12,499 bases of DNA from DAIOGN01 sp036745245 (lineage in GTDB: Bacteria > Zixibacteria > MSB-5A5 > JAUVRN01): assembly GCA_036745245.1 (NCBI GenBank), contig DAIOGN010000100.1, positions 1 through 12,499 of the forward strand. Direction: 5' to 3'. Both the position numbers and the translations under genes were made by a program. Of this stretch, positions 7,167 through 12,499 are shown piece by piece. Each line of letters opens with the position of its first letter. Within the stretch, counting starts at the first letter, position 1. The notes beneath the pieces were generated by a model that was not told where the DNA came from, searched no databases, and saw nothing but the letters and a program-made list of their open reading frames with translations.

Positions 7167-8036
7167 ATGGCGAACGCCGGCTCATCCGACAGGCGGCCGT
7201 CCAACGGCCTGGTTCGTTTCGGGACCTCTTCGTTCTCGAGTACAGATTGGGTGGGAGTGTTCTATCCCGAGGGGACGCCGCCGCGGGATTTCCTTACACA
7301 CTACGCCAAGAGCTTCGGCACGGTGGAAGTGGACAGCTCGTATTACAGTGTCCCGGCAGCCTCCACGGTCGATCACTGGGCCGAGGCCACGCCCGAGGGT
7401 TTCCTGTTCAGCCTGAAGTTCCCCAAGTCCATTGTGCATGCAGGCAAGGCGGCGTCGCCGGATCCGTTGCGGCTCCTCGTGCCCGACGCCACCTACTCCG
7501 ATCGCGACCGGTTTCTCAAGGTCACGGAGCGGCTGGGAGACAAGTGCGGGCCTTTGCTGTTGCAGTTTCCGTACCTGGCCAAACGTGTGTTCGAGGACAA
7601 GCAGGCCTTTCTGGATCGGCTGGAGGCTTTTCTTTCAGACCTCCCCGACGACCGGCGGTTCGCCGTGGAGATTCGCAACAAGACGTGGCTTGCGCCTGTG
7701 GCCGAGCTCTGCCGCCGCCATCGCGCGGCCCTGGTGACTTCCGATCAGGCCTGGATGCCCCGGCCCTGGGAGTATCCCAGGTCCGTCCCCAACGTAACCA
7801 CCGACTACTCCTATGTCCGTCTTATCGGCGATCGCGAAGAGATCGAGGCGTTGACGCAGGTCTGGAATCGAGAGGTGATCGACCGAGGGGCCCTCCTGGA
7901 ACAGTGGGCCGAGTATTTGAGCGGCCTGCACGGGTCGGGGGTGCTCACCCTGGTCTACATCAACAACCATTTTGCCGGTTTTGCGCCTGCCACGGCACGT
8001 CGTCTCTCGGAGCTTTTCACCGCCCTCATCCGGTAA
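7167..8036 (+). CDS. DUF72 (YecE-like) family protein
   Basis: 289 residues of the DUF72 family, a TIM-barrel fold with no settled biochemical function. Family features: R-F-G-T-S-S-F-x-x-x-D-W-V-G-V-F-Y-P near 17-33; V-E-V-D-S-S-Y-Y-S-V-P near 53-63; the W-A-E-A-T-P-x-G-F-x-F-S-L-K-F-P segment near 71-86; D-R-R-F-A-V-E-I-R-N-K-T-W mid-protein; and Y-I-N-N-H-F-A-G-F-A-P near the C terminus. Length is normal for the family (~240-290). No signal peptide, so cytoplasmic. The ATG at 7167 has no Shine-Dalgarno sequence in the six bases after the promoter's -10 box, consistent with leaderless translation. It is transcribed alone: a hairpin follows and the next gene has its own promoter. Confidence 0.95.
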   Translation: MANAGSSDRRPSNGLVRFGTSSFSSTDWVGVFYPEGTPPRDFLTHYAKSFGTVEVDSSYYSVPAASTVDHWAEATPEGFLFSLKFPKSIVHAGKAASPDPLRLLVPDATYSDRDRFLKVTERLGDKCGPLLLQFPYLAKRVFEDKQAFLDRLEAFLSDLPDDRRFAVEIRNKTWLAPVAELCRRHRAALVTSDQAWMPRPWEYPRSVPNVTTDYSYVRLIGDREEIEALTQVWNREVIDRGALLEQWAEYLSGLHGSGVLTLVYINNHFAGFAPATARRLSELFTALIR

Positions 8037-8039
8037 TGC

Positions 8040-8064
8040 CGTGTCGCCCGCCGCGTCCGACACG
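8040..8064 (+). terminator. Possible hairpin after the DUF72 gene
   Basis: CGTGTCG (8040-8046) and CGACACG (8058-8064) form a 7-bp stem with an 11-base loop, four bases after the DUF72 stop codon. There is no T-run, so this is a weak terminator candidate. The right arm also takes part in a longer inverted repeat with 8106-8117. Confidence 0.3.
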
Positions 8065-8117
8065 AAGTCTGGCATCGCGAACGGGCAGTACGGCTTGACG
8101 CCTGCGACTTCGTGTCG
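8058..8117. repeat. 12-bp perfect inverted repeat ending in a promoter spacer
   Basis: CGACACGAAGTC (8058-8069) is repeated exactly in inverted orientation as GACTTCGTGTCG (8106-8117), 36 bases apart. The right arm fills most of the -35/-10 spacer of the promoter at 8095-8123 and abuts its -10 box. A role as operator sites for a looping regulator is possible but inferred; chance is less likely for a 12-bp perfect match this close, but not excluded. Confidence 0.5.
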
Positions 8118-8123
8118 TATGAT
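8095..8123 (+). promoter_or_regulatory. Sigma-70-like promoter for the secreted coiled-coil/dockerin pair
   Basis: TTGACG (8095-8100), 17 bases, TATGAT (8118-8123). The -10 box lies inside a small palindrome CGTAT-G-ATACG (8116-8126), and the spacer contains one arm of a 12-bp inverted repeat. The predicted leader to the ATG at 8263 is about 130 bases and holds a Shine-Dalgarno GGAGA (8252-8256) six bases before the start. Confidence 0.7.
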
Positions 8124-8262
8124 ACGCCGACGGCCGAGGGTGAGAGCATCTTCCGGCTTCGTTCCGCTGTTCACGTTCCGATCACGTTAAACCTCGATTT
8201 CGACGCGGCGCCTTCCGGGTGTTGGAGCGTAGCTGTCGAACGGATAGACCTGGAGAATCTGC

Positions 8263-9654
8263 ATGCGAGTCGTATTGAAAGTGCTGGCAGCGGGGCTTGT
8301 GGTGCTGGCCCTGACGGCCGGGGCACAGGCGGACATCCCACAAGAGCTGGCCTGGCAGGGTGTGGTGCTTGACTCCAACAACGTGCCCCTGGCGGACGGT
8401 GTCTACAATTTCCATTTCAGGATTTTTGTCGATGACGTGGGCGGCGTTGCGCTCTGGAGCGAAACGCAGGCGGTGACGGTGGCGAGCGGCGTGCTCAACG
8501 TGCTGCTGGGCCATCTGATCCCGATCCCGGACTCGGTGTTCTCCGGGCCGGCGCGTTTTCTTGAAGTGCAGTTCGAGACGCAGCCGCCGTACGTACCACG
8601 CACGCGTGTCGTGTCCGTGGGCTACGCGTATCGGACGGCCTCCGTGGATGGCGCGCTGGGCGGCGGACTCTCAGGCGACCTCTCCGTGAGCGGAGAAATC
8701 TCGGCCACCTCGTTCACGGTGACTCCGCCTCCGACGTCCCTGGATGCAGCCGCGGTGGGCGGTTCGGTGAACATCCTGCTCACGCCTGAAGGCGGTGTAG
8801 TTCAGCTCAATGATGAGGTGAGCGATCCCATGGTCTTCCTGGGACCGGATCCCGACGGTCAGGGGGGCATGCTCTCCGTGGCCTCGAATCCTGAGGGCAC
8901 GAACGGAATCCTGCTCGAAGGCAATTCCGACGGCTCGATGGAGCCGCACCTGGCGATCGTGGGCAGCCAGGCGGCACTGAATTTCGATCTTAAGCCGGGC
9001 GGCGAAATCTCTCTGGTCCTGCCCCCGGGGACCATTACGTCCGACCAGATCCAGGACGAGTCCGGGCTCGCGTCTGGAGCCCAGCCTGGTGCGATAAAGA
9101 ACATCGGTGATTCGTATCGGTCCCTGGCGTGCGCGACGGCCACGTTTCCGTCCGACGGTTACGCCCTGGTAATCGCCGAGGCCACGCTGCGCGGTCAGTG
9201 CTACGAATCCTGGATCGACGGCCGGTTGCGCAACGGCGATGACGTGGCGGCCAACTGGTACTGGGATCCGGGTGACTTCGACGAATGGTACGACCAGAGA
9301 CAGACCTATGTTCATGCCCAGGCCGTGGAGGCAGGCACGCACACGTTCGAACTTCAGATCCGGCAGACCCGCGGACGGGTGGACGCCGTGGATGCACGCG
9401 TGACGGTACTCTATGTGCCCACCGCTTATGGACTGATCGCCACCAGCGCCGACGCAGGGGCTGGCGGTGTCGCGGACTCCACGCAGTCGAATCCTGCAAC
9501 GGTAGAGGACATCAATCTGCCGGCGGAAAAGTCAGCCTCCGTGGCGGCCAACGAAGCGCGTATTCAAGGCGAACTGGACGCGATGTCCGTGCGCCTGGCT
9601 GAACTTCAGGCGGAATTGGCGCGGTCGCGCACCCTTCCGGTGGGCGAACCGTAA
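8263..9654 (+). CDS. Secreted protein of unknown function with beta-rich N-terminal domain and C-terminal coiled coil
   Basis: 463 residues. Signal peptide ~1-23 (MRVVLKVLAAGL..., cleavage near A-Q-A/D). Residues ~25-125 follow a pattern I know from surface proteins of Bacteroidetes/Ignavibacteria-like genomes: W-Q-G-V-V-L-D-x-x-x-x-P-L-A-D-G-x-Y-x-F-x-F-R-I-F, then A-L-W-S-E-T-Q-A-V-T-V-x-x-G-V-L-N-V-L-L-G, then F-L-E-V-Q, and P-R-T-R-V-V-S-V-G-Y-A-Y-R. Its function is unknown. The middle (~126-420) is Gly/Asp-rich and beta-like with two Cys (290, 313). Residues ~424-457 are alanine-, glutamate- and leucine-rich with heptad spacing, a likely coiled coil and oligomerisation tail, reminiscent of tail-fibre-like surface proteins. 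The ATG has a good ribosome site. The next gene starts four bases after the stop, so the two are co-transcribed. Confidence 0.85.
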   Translation: MRVVLKVLAAGLVVLALTAGAQADIPQELAWQGVVLDSNNVPLADGVYNFHFRIFVDDVGGVALWSETQAVTVASGVLNVLLGHLIPIPDSVFSGPARFLEVQFETQPPYVPRTRVVSVGYAYRTASVDGALGGGLSGDLSVSGEISATSFTVTPPPTSLDAAAVGGSVNILLTPEGGVVQLNDEVSDPMVFLGPDPDGQGGMLSVASNPEGTNGILLEGNSDGSMEPHLAIVGSQAALNFDLKPGGEISLVLPPGTITSDQIQDESGLASGAQPGAIKNIGDSYRSLACATATFPSDGYALVIAEATLRGQCYESWIDGRLRNGDDVAANWYWDPGDFDEWYDQRQTYVHAQAVEAGTHTFELQIRQTRGRVDAVDARVTVLYVPTAYGLIATSADAGAGGVADSTQSNPATVEDINLPAEKSASVAANEARIQGELDAMSVRLAELQAELARSRTLPVGEP

Positions 9655-9658
9655 ACCC

Positions 9659-10192
9659 ATGAAGAGGGTCTTCATATTACTGGCGGCGCTTTCGTGGGCG
9701 CTGTACCTGGGTGTCAGCGCCTGGGGCGCTACGCGCATCAACGGCAACCAGCTGCTCGAAGGCACTGGCGAATTCGGCTACTCGGTGTCGGCGTCACGCG
9801 ACGGACAAGTGTCATCGGCACCCCGACTCATTTACTCGGTGGGGCAGGGGGTCATGGCGCGCGGCACGCTGCCCGACTCGGCGCAGGGCGTCGCGTTCAC
9901 GGTGGGCTACGGCCTCGCCTACGACATTGCGCATTACCTCGTCTGCCCCGTGGAGGCCACGGGCGATCTGAGCGGCGATGGCTACTTGAGCGCGTCGGAT
10001 CTGGTGCGCCTCGTGCAATTCATCTATAAGAGTGCGCCGTCTCCCGAGCCGTGCCCGGCGATAGGCGACGTCAATTGCTCAGGCAACGTCACGGCCGCGG
10101 ATGCGGTGGTCATGATCAATCACATCTTCAGGGGCGATGAAGGTCCCTGCAACGTGTGCTCTATGATCCCCGACGCCTGGCCCTGTTATTAG
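9659..10192 (+). CDS. Small secreted dockerin-type protein
   Basis: 177 residues. Signal peptide ~1-23 (MKRVFILLAALSWAL..., cleavage near A-W-G/A). Residues ~25-95 hold a short beta-rich domain with Y-S-V-G-Q-G-V ... F-T-V-G-Y-G-L, similar in style to GQP...GY segments of secreted FCB proteins, with no known role. Residues ~102-164 are two dockerin-like calcium loops: GDLSGDGYLSASDLVRLVQFIYKS, then GDVNCSGNVTAADAVVMINHIFRG, followed by P-C-N-V-C. The first repeat keeps the acidic ligands better than the second. It follows the coiled-coil protein by four bases, so the two may work together at the surface. The dockerin implies docking to a cohesin-like partner, but none is encoded here. Confidence 0.85.
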   Translation: MKRVFILLAALSWALYLGVSAWGATRINGNQLLEGTGEFGYSVSASRDGQVSSAPRLIYSVGQGVMARGTLPDSAQGVAFTVGYGLAYDIAHYLVCPVEATGDLSGDGYLSASDLVRLVQFIYKSAPSPEPCPAIGDVNCSGNVTAADAVVMINHIFRGDEGPCNVCSMIPDAWPCY

Positions 10193-10301
10193 GCGAAGAG
10201 CTCTTTCCCGGCCCCGAGAGGTGCCCGGCTCTGTCGTAGACCGTACGCACAATGCGCAGTACCGGGCCACCCGGTGACCCGGGGCACCCTGTAATTCGTT
10301 C

Positions 10302-10329
10302 TTGCGCCAAATCGGATCGCTCCTACAAT
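10302..10329 (+). promoter_or_regulatory. Candidate sigma-70-like promoter for the endonuclease IV-like gene
   Basis: TTGCGC (10302-10307), 16 bases, TACAAT (10324-10329). The predicted transcript starts near 10336 and has a leader of about 100 bases. The -35 box is weaker than those of the two promoters upstream in the window. Confidence 0.5.
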
Positions 10330-10345
10330 AGGACCCTATGGGCCC

Positions 10346-10412
10346 GTCCGCGGCGTGTCGCGGACGAATCTGCTGGGCCATTAGCGCGTCAGCCCGGCCA
10401 CTACCGGCCGGG
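10346..10412 (+). promoter_or_regulatory. Two GC-rich hairpins in the 5' leader
   Basis: GTCCGCG-GCGTGT-CGCGGAC (10346-10365) and CCCGGCC-ACTACC-GGCCGGG (10393-10412): each has a perfect 7-bp stem and a 6-base loop. The second ends nine bases before the Shine-Dalgarno stretch GGAAGGGA (10422-10429), so it could affect ribosome access. I recognise no known riboswitch class. Confidence 0.4.
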
Positions 10413-10434
10413 GGATCCATGGGAAGGGACTCAG

Positions 10435-11295
10435 GTGATCTTAGGCGCACACGTTTCCGCGGCGGCTGGACTACGGCACCTCATCGACGAATCCTCTCGG
10501 CTCTCCCTCGATGCATTGCAATTCTGCACGCGCAGCCCGGCCCGCTGGTTCACTCCGCCTTTGGAGCCCGAGCAGGTGGTCGGATTCCGCCAACGTTCGG
10601 GCAAGTTTCGCCGGGAGAATCTCATGGCTCTCGCGAGTCCGCTCATCAACCTCTGCGCGCCCGACGACGATATCCTCAAGCGCTCTCTGGATGCTCTCTA
10701 CGACGAACTGGTGAGAGCCGAGGCACTCGGTCTGTCATGGGTGGTAATTCAGCCCGGAAAGCACGATGGCCAGGGGGATGAGTGGGCTCAACGCCAGCTG
10801 GCATCTTCCGTGAACAAGGTGCTCGAGCGAACCCGCGGATTCAAATGTGGGCTGCTCCTCGAGACGGCGGCTGGCGGCGAACACGAGGTGGGTGCGAGCT
10901 TCGAGCCCCTGGGGCGACTGCGGCGCAAACTCGATGAATCACGCCGCGTGGGCGTGTGTCTGGACACGGCCAAGCTGTTCGCCGCCTCGCACGACTTCCG
11001 GGAACTGGGCACCTATCGACTGATGCTCACGGAATTCGATCGCACGGTAGGGCTCAAGCATGTAAAGGCGATCCATCTCTGTGACACACAGCTTCCCCTG
11101 GGAAGCAAGGTCGCATCGCCCACTCAGATCGGCCGCGGCGAGCTGGGCACCGACGCATTTGCCTTCTTCATGAATGATTCGCGGTTCGCCGACGTACCTC
11201 TGATTCTGGAGACGCCGCCCGCTGCAGGCACCGATGCGCTGGGGGACAACCTGAAACGACTTCTGAGTTTGCGCGGTTCGGTTCAGGTGGCCTGA
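10435..11295 (+). CDS. Endonuclease IV (Nfo)-like TIM-barrel protein lacking two of three metal sites
   Basis: 286 residues from GTG at 10435, chosen because I-L-G-A-H-V-S-A-A-A-G-L is the family's N terminus, GGAAGGGA lies just upstream, and the length fits Nfo (~280-285). The overall match to AP endonuclease family 2 is clear (L-I-N-L near 70-73, F-D-R-T-V-G-L-K, D-S-R-F-A-D-V-P-L-I-L-E-T-P). Against E. coli Nfo as I recall it, the ligands read: His69 to Leu66, His109 to Gln106, His182 to Lys180, Asp229 to Ala227, His231 to Pro229 (lost); Glu145 = Glu143, Asp179 = Asp177, His216 = His214, Glu261 = Glu259 (kept). The four kept ligands are those of one zinc site, the one shared with sugar-isomerase-like barrels. 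Classical AP-site cleavage with three zinc ions is therefore doubtful; a single-metal enzyme of other function is inferred. The frame is intact, so this is not an obvious pseudogene. Confidence 0.85.
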   Translation: MILGAHVSAAAGLRHLIDESSRLSLDALQFCTRSPARWFTPPLEPEQVVGFRQRSGKFRRENLMALASPLINLCAPDDDILKRSLDALYDELVRAEALGLSWVVIQPGKHDGQGDEWAQRQLASSVNKVLERTRGFKCGLLLETAAGGEHEVGASFEPLGRLRRKLDESRRVGVCLDTAKLFAASHDFRELGTYRLMLTEFDRTVGLKHVKAIHLCDTQLPLGSKVASPTQIGRGELGTDAFAFFMNDSRFADVPLILETPPAAGTDALGDNLKRLLSLRGSVQVA

Positions 11296-11301
11296 GTCAC
11301 C

Positions 11302-11318
11302 GGGCCCTGGGTGGGCCC
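11302..11318. terminator. Hairpin between convergent genes
   Basis: GGGCCC-TGGGT-GGGCCC, a 6-bp stem with a 5-base loop, in the 36-bp gap between the endonuclease IV-like gene and the convergent lipoprotein gene. It could work in both directions, but neither side has a T-run. Confidence 0.35.
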
Positions 11319-11331
11319 ATCCGAGCGCAGG

Positions 11332-11799
11332 CTACAGATCCGAGCGGATCTGCTGCATGCGGCTCCACACATCCCCGAGGAACCACATTTCCACGACCTT
11401 GCCGTTTTCTATGCGGTCGATGGCGACTCCGGTGAAGGTGACTTTGCGTCCGGTGGCGGGCACGCCAATATCGTTGCCCAGGTGCGTGCCGGTGCAGGTG
11501 AGGCGCGTCACCACAAGGTCGCCCTCCGCAATCTGTTCATCAATCGTGGCCCGGAAGTCCGGATAGGCGGCACGAAAGCTGGCCACGCGCCTTTGGAGTT
11601 CGGCTTTGCCGGCCGGCTTGCCGTTGAAGTCGACCTTCGACGCGAAGAACTGATCGTAGGTGTCCCACCGGTCGGCGTTCAGAATGCTGTCGACATAGCC
11701 CGCGACCACGGCCGTGCCGCCCGCCGCGGAACGTTGTCCGAGCGGAACCTGGCATGAACACAAACATGCGCACGCAAGCAAGAGCAGGAGTCGTTTCAT
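11332..11799 (-). CDS. SnoaL-like (ester cyclase/polyketide cyclase family) lipoprotein
   Basis: 155 residues. The N terminus MKRLLLLLACACLCSC has a lipobox-like L-C-S-C with Cys16 as the likely lipidated residue (Cys at the -2 position is unusual), so export and membrane anchoring are inferred. Residues ~30-150 match the SnoaL-like/NTF2-like alpha+beta barrel: an A-Y-P-D-F segment, then G-D-L-V-V-T-R-L-T-C-T-G-T-H-L-G near 93-108, G-V-P-A-T-G-R-K-V-T-F-T-G, and R-I-E-N-G-K-V-V-E-M-W. Polyketide cyclases use this fold, but most genomic members have unknown substrates and none is claimed here. The ATG overlaps the stop of the upstream PLP-enzyme gene (ATGA on the - strand), which indicates co-translation. 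Confidence 0.88.
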   Translation of the reverse strand: MKRLLLLLACACLCSCQVPLGQRSAAGGTAVVAGYVDSILNADRWDTYDQFFASKVDFNGKPAGKAELQRRVASFRAAYPDFRATIDEQIAEGDLVVTRLTCTGTHLGNDIGVPATGRKVTFTGVAIDRIENGKVVEMWFLGDVWSRMQQIRSDL

Positions 11800-12499
11800 G
11801 GGTGCCCCGCAGCCGTGCCAAATGGAAGGCGCTCAGGATCGACATTGCCGCCCGAGAGAATCACGCCGGTACGCGTTCCGGCGAAGATGTCGGCGCTCTT
11901 GATCACAGCCGCGAGAGCCACCGCTCCCGAAGGTTCGATCACGATTTTCATGCGAGTGAACAATAGCCTCATGGCGTCCACGATCTCCTCATCTGTAACG
12001 AGAACGACCTGATCCACGAACTCCCGGAGGACAGGAAACGTGTGCTGGCCGAGGGAGGTCAAGAGTCCGTCGGCGATGGTGTGCGGCTGGGCCTGGGGGA
12101 CCACCTGGCCCAGGCGGAGCGAGTGGAACGCGTCGTCTGCGCCGGCCGGCTCGGCCGCGATCACTCGTGTGGTGGGAGAAAAGAAGTGCGCGGCCAGGGC
12201 CGTGCCGGCGACGAGCCCGCCCCCCCCCACGGGAGCCACGAGCCAGTCGAGTTCCGGCTGCTCCTCAAGCAGCTCCATGGCACACGTCGCCTGACCGGCG
12301 ATCACCCAGGGGTGATCGTAAGGATGAAGGGGCGCATATCCGGTGGAACGCACGAGGTCCGTCAGACTGCGCTCTCGATCTGCAAGGGTGGGTTCGCACT
12401 CCACGATACGGGCACCGTACGCGCGCACGGCGTCCATTTTCACCCGGGGTGCGTTTTTTGGCATGACGATGGTAGCGGGCAGGCCGCTCTGACCCGCGG
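11796..12499 (-). CDS. Threonine/serine ammonia-lyase or serine racemase-like PLP enzyme, 5' end missing
   Basis: Partial: the frame stays open to the window edge, reading G-Q-S-G-L-P-A-T-I-V-M-P before the internal Met at 12464, which is family sequence and so not the start. The visible 233 residues match the fold type II threonine dehydratase/serine racemase family: P-A-T-I-V-M-P-K-N-A-P-x-x-K, the PLP phosphate loop V-G-G-G-G-L, the metal-site-like E-P-A-G-A-D-D-A, the H-T-I-A-D-G-L segment, I-E-P-S-G-A-V-A-L-A-A and L-S-G-G-N-V-D near the C terminus. The PLP lysine lies in the missing part. The protein ends about 16 residues after S-G-G-N-V-D with no ACT domain, so it is the short, catabolic or racemase-type form rather than isoleucine-regulated biosynthetic IlvA. 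Threonine deamination, serine deamination, serine racemisation or hydroxyaspartate lyase activity cannot be told apart here. Confidence 0.93.
   Translation of the reverse strand, partial: AGQSGLPATIVMPKNAPRVKMDAVRAYGARIVECEPTLADRERSLTDLVRSTGYAPLHPYDHPWVIAGQATCAMELLEEQPELDWLVAPVGGGGLVAGTALAAHFFSPTTRVIAAEPAGADDAFHSLRLGQVVPQAQPHTIADGLLTSLGQHTFPVLREFVDQVVLVTDEEIVDAMRLLFTRMKIVIEPSGAVALAAVIKSADIFAGTRTGVILSGGNVDPERLPFGTAAGHP

Larger units (their letters stand above)
10193..10434. other. Intergenic region with promoter and structured leader
   Basis: No convincing gene lies here. A small hairpin ACCGGG-CCA-CCCGGT (10261-10275) without a T-run could end the upstream transcript. A promoter (10302-10329), two hairpins (10346-10365 and 10393-10412) and a ribosome site follow. 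The frame of the next gene is open back to an ATG at 10252, but its translation there has no family similarity. Confidence 0.5.

Noticed and set aside
7635..8174. 179-codon - strand frame over the DUF72 gene end and the following intergenic region
   Set aside because: Mostly antisense to DUF72; the part outside overlaps promoter and inverted-repeat sequences.
3925..10192. A complete cellulosome-like gene cluster
   Set aside because: Dockerin-like tails are clear, but no cohesin, scaffoldin, carbohydrate-binding module or glycoside hydrolase is visible in the window.
10195..10204. AAGAGCTCTT palindrome just after the small dockerin gene
   Set aside because: A single 10-bp palindrome with no loop or repeat partner; expected by chance in a window this size.
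10252..10434. 61-residue N-terminal extension of the endonuclease IV-like protein
   Set aside because: It spans the likely promoter and hairpins, has no similarity to the family, and the GTG at 10435 has a good ribosome site and the family's N-terminal motif.

Overview
This is a GC-rich window (clearly above 60% G+C by eye) of tightly packed bacterial chromosome. The strongest taxonomic hint is a C-terminal dockerin-like module (paired G-D-x-N-C-S ... A-D-I-I-x-L-V-N-x-V-F-K-G-G repeats) on three different secreted proteins. From general knowledge, such tails are frequent in uncultured lineages around the FCB superphylum (Zixibacteria, Eisenbacteria, Krumholzibacteria and relatives). That placement is inference; no rRNA or other marker is present.

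Left part (1-3390, + strand): the C-terminal end of a response-regulator receiver domain whose phospho-acceptor Asp is replaced by Ala, then aroC (chorismate synthase), then a fused homocysteine S-methyltransferase/methylenetetrahydrofolate reductase whose ATG overlaps the aroC stop (ATGA). A ~161-bp near-perfect palindrome bounded by TA dinucleotides (MITE-like) lies exactly between the stop of the fusion gene and the next, convergent operon.

Middle (3570-7018, - strand, read right to left): a secreted PQQ-type sugar dehydrogenase-like beta-propeller with dockerin, a secreted seven-repeat FG-GAP/VCBS propeller with dockerin, and a small cytoplasmic pterin-4a-carbinolamine dehydratase. The genes overlap or nearly touch, so they are probably one operon. 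Divergent from it (7167-8036, + strand) is a DUF72 gene with a consensus-like promoter placed so close to the ATG that the mRNA should be leaderless.

Right part: a + strand pair (8263-10192) encodes a secreted protein with a C-terminal coiled coil and a small secreted dockerin protein, behind another consensus-like promoter with inverted repeats. Next is an endonuclease IV homologue (10435-11295) that has lost five of nine metal ligands yet keeps exactly the four of one metal site. Convergent to it on the - strand are a SnoaL-like lipoprotein and, running off the window, a threonine/serine ammonia-lyase-like PLP enzyme.

No defence island, CRISPR array, tRNA, rRNA or complete transposon was seen. 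The best candidates for something new are the remodelled endonuclease IV fold, the TA-bounded palindromic element, the shared dockerin tails without a visible cohesin partner, and the likely leaderless DUF72 transcript.
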